Source: Echinarachnius parma (Eukaryota; Echinodermata; Echinoidea; Clypeasteroida; Echinarachniidae). Taken from it: 64,000 nucleotides of DNA. The number at the start of each line of letters is the position of its first letter. Position 1 is the stretch's first letter. The stretch covers positions 124,001 to 188,000 of the forward strand of contig JBAMJV010002943.1 in the NCBI GenBank assembly GCA_037951105.1, given 5' to 3'. A program made the position numbers and the translations under genes. The notes beneath the pieces were generated by a model, which saw nothing but the letters and a program-made list of their open reading frames with translations, searched no databases and was not told where the DNA came from. Shown one piece after another: positions 34,829-46,001 of this stretch.

Positions 34829-36721
34829 TTGTCATGTATATATAGACCCCCCAATATTGATGTATCATATCTTGATGCACTGTTGGATATATTGGAAAAG
34901 GTATCACAAGAAAATAAAGATATTGTATTATTAGGGGATTTGAATTATGATTATAAATTGGATGACAATTTATGTAATAATCCAATTAATATGATTGAAA
35001 ATTTATTCCTTTTGACACAAATGATACTAAAGCCCACAAGAGTACCGAATAGGACATCAAAATGTTTAGACCATATATTAACTAGTACACCCAAAAGACA
35101 TTTGGTGTCTGATGTGGCGAAAATTTCTATTAGTGACCACTATCTTATTTTTACATGCATTGAATATTCTATGAAAAGAAATCAATTGCATAAAGAAGTT
35201 ATGTTTCGAGATTTTAAAAATTTTAATGAAGATGAGTATTTATTAGACTTAAAGGAAACCCTCCAATATTTTGATTATGAAAATGATATAAATACTATTG
35301 ATCAAAAGTGGATAAAGTGGAAATGTATGTTTTTAGAAGTGTGTAATAGACAAGCACCCTTAAAAATGATGCGCTTAAAACAAAGATATTGTCCATGGAT
35401 AACGAAAGATATAATTAAACTAATTTATAAAAGAGATTATTTGAAAATGAAATATGATAATGATGACTCTTTTAAAGATGAATATATACAAATTAGAAAT
35501 TATATTACTAAATTAAGACGAACAAATAAAAAACAGTATACTAAAAATATACTTTATACATGTAAAAATTATAGTAAGAAATTATGGCGTGAACTTAATA
35601 AAATTACAGCCAGAAAACGTAAAGATGATTCTTTACCGTGTGATCTTACTGGTAATAAATTGAATGAGTTTTTTGTATCAGTTGGAAATGTAAAAAATAA
35701 TAATACTGAAGATATAATATGGAAAAACCCTGAATGTATACATGAATTTATGTTTGATAGTATAAAAGAAAGTAATGTAAATGATGCATTGGAAAAATTG
35801 GGAAATGAAAGTAATGTGGATATACTGAATTGTGATTCTAAATTGCTATGTATAGCTGCTTCTGTCATAACTAAATCATTAACTGTATTATTTGAAGAAA
35901 GTCTTAAACTTGGTATTGTCCCAGTACATTGGAAAATATCAAAGGTAACTCCCATATATAAAGGAAAAGGGGACAAAAATGATCCATCAAATTATAGGCC
36001 GATTTCCGTAACTAGTCACATGGTGAAAATTTTAGAAAGAACAGTCCAGACCCAGTTGTTGCGGTACCTTCGTAATAATGATTTAATTTCGATAGATCAA
36101 TCTGCATTTTTACCCAATCACTCAACTAATACATGTATACATAGAGCCGTCGATGATTGGCTCGAATCATTTAATGAAAATGAAATAGTTGCGGCTTGTT
36201 TTCTTGATATATCTAAATGTTTTGATTCCATTAATCATGAATTGTTGTTAACAAAATTAGAATATTATGGTATTAAAGGCAATTCATTAAAATGGTTTAT
36301 TAGTTACCTAAAGGATAGGAGTCAAATAGTTTATTGTCATGGTATGTTATCTAAATCTGAACGTATACTTTATGGCGTACCTCAAGGGAGTGTTCTTGGA
36401 CCCATATTGTTTCTTTTATTTATTAATGACTTGTCACAATCGGTACAATTATGTTCATGTAATATGTTCGCAGATGATGTAGTTATATATTATGCGGATA
36501 AAGATATTGATAACTTGGTGAAACATTTTCAAGCTGATTTAAACTTAATTTTTAAATGGTATGAACAAAATAGATTACGACTTAATGTAGATAAGACAAA
36601 AGTTATGCTTTTAAGTACACGTTCAACACATCAGTTAAATGTTTATATGGATGACAAGAAAATTGATCAGGTTCATAGCTTTCGGTACTTAGGTGTAGAA
36701 ATTGATGATAAACTTAAATGA
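34829..36721 (+). pseudogene. LINE ORF2, endonuclease remnant plus reverse transcriptase
   Basis: Its 630 codons lack a true ATG because the element is 5'-truncated. The reverse transcriptase blocks are in order: WKISKVTPIYKGKGD, NYRPISVTS, AFLPNHSTNTC, FLDISKCFDSINHELLL, GVPQGSVLGPILFLLFIND, the FADD box (MFADDVVIYY) and NVDKTKVMLL. The frame stops at 36719-36721 in what should be the RYLGVEIDD...W region; the next frame continues the protein. Confidence 0.85.
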
Positions 36722-37290
36722 GTGCTCATGTTCATAACCTTGTTAGATCTATTTCTAGTAAATTATACTCATTGCGTAAAATGTCCCAATTTTTGGATAA
36801 AAAGTCTCTATTAATGATGTATAATATGACCATTCAACCTTGTATAGATTATTCGATTACAGTCTGGGGCAATTGTTCACAGAAGAATAAGGATTTATTA
36901 TATCGCTTACAAAAAAGGGCAGCTAGAATTGTTACATCTAATTATGATTATGAAACTGTTAATGGAAAAGATTTAATTAAAACATTAAAATGGCAATCAT
37001 TAGGTCAACGAATGAATTATTTTTTAGCAACACTAATGTACAAATCCGTTCATAGAACAGCTCCTACTCACTTATGTAATGCAATTGAAATGGTTTGTGA
37101 TCGCCACGATATTAATACGAGAGCAGCTAACACTTTGAATATTATACTACCTAAACCGAAAGTACAATGTTATAAAAATAGCCTTATATACTCGGGTGGC
37201 ATTGTCTGGAACTCGCTGCCTAGTCATTTACAATGTTCGAGGTCTCTTCCCTCTTTTAAACGTTTATACAAACAACTGTATTTTCACTGA
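36718..37290 (+). pseudogene. LINE ORF2 C-terminal part, shifted frame
   Basis: It continues directly after the break with HVHNLVRSISSKLYSLRKM, then YNMTIQPCIDYSITVWG, RLQKRAARIV and the ending IVWNSLPSHLQCSRSLPSFK, all usual in CR1/L2-group C-termini. A single lost base explains the frame change. Confidence 0.85.
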
Positions 37291-37916
37291 TGTATATATG
37301 ACCAGCGGAACGATAGATAACTGTTTTTAATTATATTGTTTTAAATCGTTGTTTAGTAAATACTCCAACATATACGTGATCTATCGGACAAAGCAGAACG
37401 GGTGGATGAATGTAGCTGTGTTTATTTGTGGTTATGATTCCATTGTGTGATACGGATGAGTGAATGTGCGTGCTTCTCCCATTGTGATGTGTGGCTGTGC
37501 GTGTGCCTGCTGTATGACTGTGAGGTGTTCTGTCATGTCTGTGTTGACATTGTTCTGCTTGACTGATAATCACGTGCTAGCTGGAGTAACCAAAACAATT
37601 TATTTCTCTCTTTCATAAAAATTAGTATATTTAGACTGTATATATATATATAGAAACTTAATTGTGTTTTTATGATTTGAAATAAATTGAAACTATTTTA
37701 ATACAACTTTTTCCAAAATTTTAATAAAGTATATCTTGAATCTGCTGGTCATATGCTATTTGTACATATTTTTATATTTATATTTATCATATTAATGTAT
37801 TATTGTTTTATGTATATTGTATGATGTTATATCAGGACCCTGACGAAAAACAGTATCCTTGCTGATCAGGCTATCCTGTATAAATATATTTGAATAAATA
37901 AATAAATAAATAATTA

Positions 37917-38366
37917 AGTAATTTACATTTTCACGAATCCCTCAGCGGCTGTTGTATGTAGCAACATAAGTTACGATATTTTCTTTTAACAATACAAATA
38001 TGAAATTATTTTCGTCTTCCGGTTTTAATAGCGCTCAATTTGTCCATTATGGAATGTAATATACCGCGCCCACTAATACACAGGTTACCCTTAAACTGAG
38101 GTGATATTCAGATGTTGGTAAATTCGTTATCTCTTTCCCATTTTGTCCAGCCAGAGACAGGAGGTTTGAGGGGACCAATGCGACTGTTTGGTTCAGGTCA
38201 CGTGTCAGAACGCGTTCTCAATGTCATGAATGTAAAGAAAAAGAACAACATATTTATTTCAAGAACAAAGAATATCACATGATGTTCATACATTCTTAAT
38301 TCCCCACTTGTGTCAAGGGAAATAAAACTATAACCATTTTTGTTTGAAATATATTAACGCCCACGA
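37917..38366. other. Unassigned stretch
   Basis: No coding or repeat signal seen between the LINE tail and the SAP-bearing element. Confidence 0.3.
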
Positions 38367-38370
38367 TTAA

Positions 38371-39116
38371 TAAGGGAGTTCGTACTTACAAACTGCGCAT
38401 GCGCCAATTTCTGAGACGAAAATTGATTTACCAAGATTGTACCCGGAAGTCATCGCTGTCATCGATTTTGTGTGTTGTTCTATGGACCTTTCGTGCAATT
38501 ATTGTTACCTTGGAAACGTGTTTTCACGGGAAAATTGGCTCGAAGTCATAAATGTTTTTCAGAATTCTTCATAATGGACATCTCATATAGGTAAGACTGA
38601 TTTTTTTTAATTTATTTGTTCTATTTATTTACGGATTTGAACAAAATACCAACGTTCATATCGTACCCAGTCCCAGGTCCCCTCGCGAGCTGGCTGCCTG
38701 AGGCCTCGGCAGCGCAGACGTACGGGGGCCAACTCCGGTGACTGATGCACGGACCAAACAAGGGCAACAAGCTCATCTTTCCGGCCAGAAACTTTCAACT
38801 TTTGTTTTCTCAGAAAGTCTCTCAGTCGAGGGACGGTCCACAAACGAATGTCGTCTATCGATGTAGCCTGGTCATCATCCATGTCGATGTCAAAATGCTG
38901 AAATTTAAGAGAAAACTTATCGTGATCACAAACGTAAATGTAACAAAACACGGAGAATGCACGCACGCGCGGTGATTTCTGCATAGAGCTCTGTACTTTA
39001 AATGCGTGCGTCACAGGCTGTGCCGTAAACGTACGCGTAAAGTCTCAATTTTGGGTACAATCTTCCGAAAACCCGGTTACGTCCGTTGCTCAATGGGCTA
39101 ACTACGAACTCCCTTA
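38371..39116. mobile_element. DNA element carrying a SAP-domain ORF
   Basis: The termini TAAGGGAGTTCGTACTTAC and the inverse of CTAACTACGAACTCCCTTA match at 17 of 19 positions. TTAA precedes (38367-38370) and TTGA follows (39117-39120), a probable decayed TTAA duplication as in piggyBac or Kolobok elements. At 746 bp it lacks a transposase. Its minus strand holds a spliceable SAP-domain exon. Confidence 0.7.
38625..38882 (-). CDS. SAP-domain protein, 85 residues, inside a DNA element
   Basis: On the minus strand an acceptor (CTTAAATTTCAG) at 38898 is followed 15 nt later by an ATG at 38882. The protein starts MDDDQATSIDDIRLW and contains TVPRLRDFLRKQKLKVSG and RKDELVALV, the helix-extended-helix pattern of SAP DNA-binding motifs. 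It ends QIRK and stop. SAP modules bind AT-rich DNA and often precede nuclease or zinc-finger parts in invertebrate proteins; none follows here. The whole exon lies within the inverted ends, so it is either element-borne or captured. Confidence 0.55.
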   Translation of the reverse strand: MDDDQATSIDDIRLWTVPRLRDFLRKQKLKVSGRKDELVALVWSVHQSPELAPVRLRCRGLRQPAREGTWDWVRYERWYFVQIRK

Positions 39117-39124
39117 TTGAGTAA

Positions 39125-39330
39125 AATTATGCCTCTTGCTTCCATACCCTTCCCATCCCATTTCCCCCTCCCCTCCTCTTTCCCCTACCCCGACTCTTGC
39201 CTTCACTACCCCTCCCCTACCCTCAATTTACCTCTTCCATCCCCTCCCCCTCCCCTCATACACCTCTCCTCTCCGTTCACCTCCCCTCACCCTCTCAAAA
39301 CACACCCTTGCATCCCATTGCTTTCCAACA
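39125..39330 (+). repeat. Pyrimidine-rich low-complexity tract
   Basis: Over 150 bp of C and T with little else. Pro/Ser-rich frames here are artefacts. Confidence 0.85.
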
Positions 39331-39619
39331 TACGTACGCCTGTTTTCCGTTTTGGTGATACACAATGCAGTACGTAAGTTGAATTGATTTAATTTAATAA
39401 AGGTTTTTATTGAAAATGACATATTCGCAGCGGAGGCTGAATTACATAGTCATGTACAAGGTAAAAACACAGTTATAGTTAAAATACATCCATATATAAT
39501 AATATGAAAAATTAGTTTAAAATGTCAAACAAGGTAAATACATTAATCCAAAAGGCTATAAACGGTGTAAAGCAAAATATATGCAACATGCAAATTAAGT
39601 TATGAATAATAATCAAGCG

Positions 39620-40793
39620 AACCAAATTGATAGCATTTTATCAATGCTACTTCGTTAACGACACAGAGAGCTTTAATTTGATAAATAAATCACTAAAAAT
39701 GGCCCACAGATGTGAGGCCACACCAATTTCGCAAGGATACGAGAAGCAATCGACTCAACTCCAAGGTCAATGCAACACACACAGGAAAAAGTCACTCCCG
39801 ATCATAGCCAAGTTTGTGTCATATCGCAAGCGGACAGAGATCTTGAGACACAGGAGAAACTAGCAGGATTGAGACAATCAATCCAAGAGGATCTTACGAG
39901 TGAAAATGCGAGACTACTAGAAAAGACAAGAGACTGTCCCAAAATCAAAACAGCATGGACTCGTGATGGACGAATTATCGCTTTGAGTTATTTAAACAAT
40001 CATTCAAATATTCTGGTGCAAATACATGGAATGCTTTATTAATCGAACAACAAAATTTACCTTCACTCAACCTGTTTAAAGTTCACTATAAGCGTCGCCT
40101 TTTTTGAGGTCAACTTCCCCTTGTGCTATTTTTTGGGATGCAATTAGTCTGTATGTAATGTATTTCTGTACTTCGTAATAATTTATTTTGCTTCATGTTG
40201 TATTCATATTTTGCTATATTTTGATATTCCTCTACACCTACAGCTGCTCAGGTGGACTTAGTTTGGATTTTTTTCGATTTGGTAATATTCAATTATTTTG
40301 TTGGCAGTATTGAACGTTCCAGTTTCCATTATATATACACGTGTACCACGATGCATGGGCTGATCGTCTTGTGGGAGTGTGGTGGGTGTGTCAGGAGGTA
40401 GTGATTGTGTGGTGATTGAATAGATGCATTGATGTGAACGATTGTATTGTGTCTCTGTGTGTACGTGTACAGTGTCTGACTGTCTGTTCAGTGGGTGCAC
40501 TATCGTCTGCTTTGAATGACGTGTTTTGTGGAACATGTGTATGTATGGTTACTCATCGGAACGCGATTGTGGCCATTTTTTATGATAGTTTTAAATAAAT
40601 GTATTTTTATTCTTGTAATTAAATATATGTCCTACCCTAGCAGCTGTGGTTTTTGTGATTTTAAATTGATAAATGATAATGTTTATTATGTCAAAATTAT
40701 ATGTATGTATTTGTATACACAGGACCATGTTTTAAAACAGTGTGTACTGACCATGTCATCCTGTATAAATATATTCAATAAATAAATAAATAA
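39620..40793 (+). mobile_element. Internally deleted LINE: ORF1 piece joined to ORF2 end
   Basis: Frames at 39627-39863 and 39770-39990 contain PIIAKFVSYRKRTEI and then SIQEDLTSENARLLEKT, KTAWTRDGRIIAL, which is LINE ORF1-protein sequence with one frameshift. At about 39985 it passes straight into the ORF2 terminus (YSGANTWNALLIEQQ, SLNLFKVHYKRRLF, stop at 40106), followed by a 3' UTR whose end (CCTGTATAAATATATTC, AATA repeats) matches the LINE at 34829-37916. The whole endonuclease and reverse transcriptase are missing. Confidence 0.7.
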
Positions 40794-41163
40794 AAACCGG
40801 CATCAAACAACAAAGAAATTACAAAGGTAATTTCATGTGAAGAAGATCTAGACTTGATCTGACAAATTACAAATAAACTAATGGGACAAACTTGACACTA
40901 AATACTTACCTGGCACAGGTGTATTTTTTCTCTTTGCATTTTTAAAATTATAAATGTTACTTTAATGTGAATTTGGACTGTTTTAATTGTATAAGCTAGG
41001 GTACATGTAGGTAGTTTGAATGTGGGTTTTGTAGTGATGCATTAATCATGTAAGCATTGCAGATCTCTTCAATCTATCTTCTACTCAGTTTTTATGTACA
41101 AAGTGTTTATCGAACATATTCTCTTTAAATCATATTATTGACGATAATGAATACCTTTGGTCA

Positions 41164-41517
41164 GTGTATAGTTTCTTTCATCTCAATCACAATATTGATA
41201 TAGAAAGGATTCAAGGATTGAGAGTTAATCCCTTTATTGAGTTTAATAATAAGGAGCAAAATGGTTTTCTTGCTATTATAAGTGATGACAATGTTCAATA
41301 CATTTCTTGTGGCGCAAGCAGTTATGTATTTCCTGAAGATTTGTATGAAAAGTTCAAGAGCCATCAAGATTTGTTTTCAGTAATGCATTTGAATACTAAA
41401 AGCATGTGCAGAAATTTTGATAACTTACCAATATTATTGCCATCACTTAAATATAATTTTGATATAATAGATATAAGTGAAACATGGTTTAATTGTAACA
41501 CTCATTTTGAAATGTAA
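41164..41517 (+). pseudogene. LINE ORF2 N-terminal segment
   Basis: The 117-codon frame contains LFSVMHLNTKSMCRNFDNLP and IIDISETWFNCN, the opening of AP-type LINE endonucleases (usual HLNIRSL and SETWL). It ends at a stop before GGVAIY, and the next 60 bases are cut by the foldback insertion. Confidence 0.7.
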
Positions 41518-41583
41518 AATCTAGAAAACTATTCCTTGGTTCAAGTTTGTAGATCAGATAAAACTTGAGGTGGTGTTGCTATA

Positions 41584-42220
41584 CAGGGTGGCCCAGAAAG
41601 AATGCAACACATACGATCGTTAATTACATCAACATTATCGACCAAATGTCATTGTTTTTTGTTTGATTGGGTAAGACATTCTTTTTTCCAACAAAATGAT
41701 GCCATGAGCATTGATTTTGGGTAAGGCGTTTGGATCCTAGGGGCATTTTTCTGAGGCAATTTCCTAAATTTACTACTTTTTCGTCTCCAGCGATCCTCGG
41801 AACACAGAAGCATTCTCGCTCCACGGCCTCCCATAGACAGAAGAACCGCATGACTGCTCTCCCTTTGATAAGGAAGAGGATATGAGCCATACCGTACGAG
41901 GTACTCGATTACGCAACATTGTCTTCCTTATCAAAGGGAGAGCAGTCATGCGGTTCTTCTGTCTATGGGAGGCCGTGAGGCGAGAATGTCTCAGTGTTCA
42001 GAGGATCGCTGGAGACGAAAAAGTAGCAAATTTAGGAAACGATATTGCCTCAGAAAAAATTGCCCTAGGATCCAAACGCCTTACCCAAAATCAATGTTTC
42101 TGGTATCATTTTGTTGGAAACAGAATGTTCTACCCAATCAAACAAAAAACAATGACATGTGGTCGATGATGTTGATGAAATTAACGATCGTAGGTGTTGC
42201 ATTCTTTCTGGGCCTCCCTG
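41584..42220. mobile_element. Mariner-like foldback element (CAGGGTGGCCCAGA ends)
   Basis: TA flanks both ends. Two arms of about 295 bp are nearly complementary around a centre at about 41900, and the tips CAGGGTGGCCCAGAAAG and CTTTCTGGGCCTCCCTG are inverse. The same protein-like text (GDEKVxNLG, LTQNQC) reads outward on both strands simply because of the palindrome; it may be an old coding remnant. Confidence 0.8.
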
Positions 42221-42349
42221 TATAATGTGAAAAATGGAATTAACTACTCTATTCGTAATGACTTATCCTTTTGCTTACCAGAGTTAGAGGTAATCTTTAT
42301 TGAAGTGAAAGGTTTGAAAAAATAAATCTTAAGTTTTTGGCGGTGTTTA

Positions 42350-42727
42350 TAGACCCCCTAATACTAATGTATCAAGTTTTAATGACAAACTAAATACATG
42401 TCTATGTGTGCTACTAACAGAAAAGAAAGACATAATGTTGATAGGTGATTATAATATTGATTTGCTTCATCATAAATCTCATGATAAGACAAATGAGTTT
42501 TTATAACTATGTTCTCTTACAATATGTACCCACTTATTTCAAAGCCTACACGCATTACTGCAAGATCTTGCACTTTAATAGATAATATATTTATAAATAC
42601 TTTTCATGAAAATGTACAAACTGGTTTATTATATATGGATATTTCCGATCATTTTCCTATATTTTGTTTGGTAAAGATGGATAGATCAGTACAACAGCAA
42701 TTTAATAATAATGTAAAAAAAGGGTAA
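42350..42727 (+). pseudogene. LINE endonuclease segment
   Basis: Frames around 42345-42500 read YRPPNTNVSSFNDKL and IMLIGDYNIDLL. After a stop the next frame (42509-42727) reads KPTRITARSCTLIDNIFIN and DISDHFPIFCLV. These are the catalytic-asparagine and Asp-His motifs of AP-like LINE endonucleases. Confidence 0.75.
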
Positions 42728-42890
42728 TCACAGATAAAAAGATACAAGAATTTAAGACGAGATTAGCTAAGACTGATTGGTCAGCAATTTATATGAATCA
42801 TTATACTAATGCAAGTTATAATTATTTCAAAAAAACTGTTACCATGTTGTGTGACGATTGTTTTCCATTTAAAGAGCAAATAAATGTTAA

Positions 42891-43445
42891 AGGGATAGTT
42901 GAGTTCTGGTAAGGCGAGTACAGTTTTAGTGAAACTGAATTTTAGTAACCAAAACCTGCATGATTACATTACAAACTAATAGTTATAACTAGAAAGGAAC
43001 ACAACATTACAAATGACGTAGTAAAGATCATGTTATCATTCAAAAAGAGCCGTTAAAACGTAAGAGGGCGCTCTCTAAACACTCATCGGTTTCAACCATT
43101 TTGAATAAAATATTGTGCATGTGATGCTTTGTTGAAATAGTGATTAGATAGAGAAATAACCAACAACTATTTAAATACCTATTTTGTAACTTTTTTGAAA
43201 AGAGGAAGCATTTTTTTGAATTTTTAACGGCTGGTTCAAAATTCTCTAATAAACCCGGGCCCCGGGTTTATTACAAATTGTTATATTTATGGATATTTCA
43301 GCCGTTTCTGAACCGATTTTGATCAAACAAAGATGATTTTATTGTTTAAATATTATGCTCTTTCAAATTTTACACTCAGTTTTTCATTACCTCACAAACC
43401 AATTAATTAGTCTAGCGCCCTCTCTACCAAAACTCAACTTTCCCT
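42891..43445 (+). mobile_element. Family A MITE inserted in the old LINE
   Basis: It is flanked by TTAA (42887-42890, 43446-43449). If the element and one TTAA are left out, the LINE reads on in frame (INVK then LKPKKPW), which fixes its ends exactly. Termini AGGGATAGTTGAG and CTCAACTTTCCCT. Almost identical to 22191-22747. Confidence 0.88.
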
Positions 43446-43989
43446 TTAAACTCAAACCTAAGAAACCTTGGATATCAAATGGTCTATTAGTGTCAATTAA
43501 AAAAGAAAAATCTTCTTTATATGGCGTATTTATACAAACCAAGTGATACATCTAGTATAAAATAAACTTTGCATACAAATATGTTGACTACTCTTATAAA
43601 AAATAGTAAACAAAAATATTGTATGACCTTTTTTCGAAGTGTAAAGGAAATATGAAAAGGACATGGAATAATATTAATGATGTATTTGGTAATAAGAAAA
43701 AAATTGTTATACCGAATGAAATGTATTTAGGTAAAGACAAATATTCTTAACGCGAACAGATTGTTCAGGAGTTTAATTCTTACTTTTTTTAATATAGGTC
43801 ATAAGCTATCAAATTCAATTCCTAACTCTTTTAAGAAATATTTGAGTTCAGATTATGTAAACAATTAATTTTTGAAACCAGCTACCGTTCATGAGTTGAC
43901 AAAACTGTGTACATCACTATTCTCAGCTAAAGCGTGTGGTTGTAATGATATTTTTGCCGAGGTAGTCAAGGAGTAAATCTTTTATTTTG

Positions 43990-44620
43990 TAGCCCCTTTG
44001 TGTAATATATTCAAAAAAGCAATTTTCTCTAGGGTATTTCCGAATCCTTTGAAAGTAGCTAAAGTTGTACCATTATGCAAAAAGAAATACAAGCAAAATA
44101 TTGATAAGTATAGGCCTGTTGCCATTTTGTCAATTTTCTCAAAATTATTGGAAATAGTTATGTATAGTAGATTATTTAGTTTTCTGTAAAAATATTACAT
44201 TTTAATTAATAAACAATTTGGGTTCAGAAAAAACACTCAACTGCACATGGGGTCTTGAATTTGTCTTATTATGTTATAACTGAATTGGATAAAGGTAACT
44301 TTTGTTTAGGATTATTCATGGACCTGTCAAAAGCATTTGACAACATCGACCACCACATTCTTCTCGATAAATTATGTTATTATGGCGTGCGAGATGTAGC
44401 ACTAAACTGGTTCAGATCATATCTGACTGGTAGAAAACAGTATGTGGTGGTCGATGGAGTCAATTCTGAGCTTAAAGACCAATCATGTGGTGTACCACAT
44501 GGTTCTGTTTATGGAACCTCTCCTGTTCCTTATTTATGTAAATGACATTATAAAGAGTTCAAAGATTTTTGGTTTTCTTTATTTGCAGATGACACTGAAA
44601 TTGTACTATCCCATAAGAAT
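43990..44620 (+). pseudogene. LINE reverse transcriptase segment
   Basis: PLKVAKVVPLCKK and YRPVAILSIFSKLLE (43998-44189), then after a stop FLGLFMDLSKAFDNIDHHIL and NWFRSYLTGRKQYV (44255-44545), then a shifted frame with the Asp-Asp box region near 44585. The Mutator-like element cuts the frame at 44626. Confidence 0.75.
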
Positions 44621-44884
44621 GTGCAGGCTTGCAACGAACAGTAACGTATCACATGTCACGTTCACGTTTTGCGCCCTTTCGTGAAATAGGTTACCCAAGT
44701 CTACGAAGTGTTGGGTTACGTGACCCAACAGCTTGTTGATATACTTTGTGCAATTCATGAAAGCTCACGTAAATTGGCTCTTGCGTAAAAAAACAAAAAT
44801 GTAAATTGTCGTTGAGAAGAGACTAATTCTTGGTAAATTTAATCGTGAACGAACCAGTCCTACCTATACTGTTATACCAATTAT

Positions 44885-45132
44885 GGGCGTACCCAGGGGG
44901 CAGGCGGACGGACACCCCCTACCCCCCCCCCCCCCCCCCCCTCTCCTTACATGATTCTTAAGAAATTTCTTGGTCTCGGCCTCGAAATTTGTGACCGGTC
45001 CTGGTCTCGGCCTCGGCTGCGATCATTTTCTATGGACACCCCCTACCCACACTCCCCCCGCTTACTTAAATTTGTCTGACGAAATAGCCCCATTCCTACA
45101 CCCACCCCTTAACAAAATCCTGGGTACGCCAC
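44885..45132. mobile_element. Small MITE (GGGCGTACCCAGG ends) with poly(C)
   Basis: The ends GGGCGTACCCAGG and CCTGGGTACGCCAC are inverted, with a poly(C) run inside. It lies within the Mutator-like element. Confidence 0.6.
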
Positions 45133-45192
45133 TGCCTACAAGTAGCTAGTTCGGATGTCAAATACTTTAATTGATTTATTTAATATTGATTA

Positions 45193-46001
45193 TTGAGAAA
45201 CCAGATTGATTTCATCATTACCAAACTAGATGATATACAAATCTTTCAGAACTGGAGATCATACTGCTCAGCGGACATTTGGTTGGATCACAACCTCGTA
45301 TTAGCAAATGTGAAGTTCTCTCCTACAAAGACCAAGAAAATGAAGAGCCTCCCCAGAAACTATGATGTTAGTAGATTCACGGACCCTAACATTGTAGAAG
45401 CCTTTAAAGCCAGGATAGGAGGTGCCTTTGAGCCACTACTTCTGCTCCAGGACACAGATGTGGATGGGCTGTGGAAGAAATTCAGGGGCACCACGAATGA
45501 CATCACCGAAGAAGTAGTTGGATTCAAAAGGTCCAAGCAAGTCAAGGGTCTCCCAGAAGAGATTCGTAAGGCCTGTGAACACAGAAGGAAGGCAATAATT
45601 CTCAAGCTGAACGAGACCTCGGTCCGGAATAAGAAAGAATACAATAAATAAAATAAGACTGTCAAGTATGAGGTGAAGAAGTGAAAGAAGAAAATTCTCG
45701 ACACAGAAGTGGGAATGGAAATCGCTCACTCAAAGAACAACAGCCACGAGCTCTTCAAGAAGGTGAAGAAACTTGCTGGTGAAAGAGACAAGAACTGATG
45801 CAACCCGCAGTGAAGAACAAAGAAGGCATCCTTAAAACGGCACCCACAGAGATGTTGAACTGCTGGGAAAAACACTTTAGCTCTCACCTGAACATGCAAT
45901 TTCCAAGAGATGAAAATGTTCTTCACACCATACCTGACCCTCAACCTACTGACACCCCTAGTGAACCCTTCACAATCGGAGAAGTAGAAGCAGCAATTTA
46001 A
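45193..46001 (+). pseudogene. RTE LINE: endonuclease end and linker
   Basis: Frames at 45193-45651 and 45798-46001 (with a broken piece between) give NQIDFI, DHNLV and a charged linker ending TPSEPFTIGEVEAAI, just before the RT domain. A TAA stands at 45999-46001 in an otherwise continuing frame. Confidence 0.7.

Larger units (their letters stand above)
34829..37916 (+). mobile_element. CR1/L2-like LINE, 5'-truncated, recent
   Basis: It contains the C-terminal part of an AP-endonuclease (YRPPNIDVS, GDLNYDY, SDHYLIF), a full reverse transcriptase and the usual C-terminal region, then a 3' UTR ending in TGTATAAATATATTTG and (AATA)n. Those tails and motifs fit the CR1/L2/Jockey group. The 5' end is cut inside the endonuclease at about 34828. 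One frameshift near 36720 is the only obvious break. Confidence 0.88.

Noticed and set aside
35569-35976. 135-codon minus-strand frame
   Set aside because: It is a shadow of the LINE reverse transcriptase region on the plus strand.
41882-42225. Two overlapping frames of 86-95 codons that look protein-like
   Set aside because: They lie in a perfect foldback and are mirrored on the other strand; no transposase motif was found.
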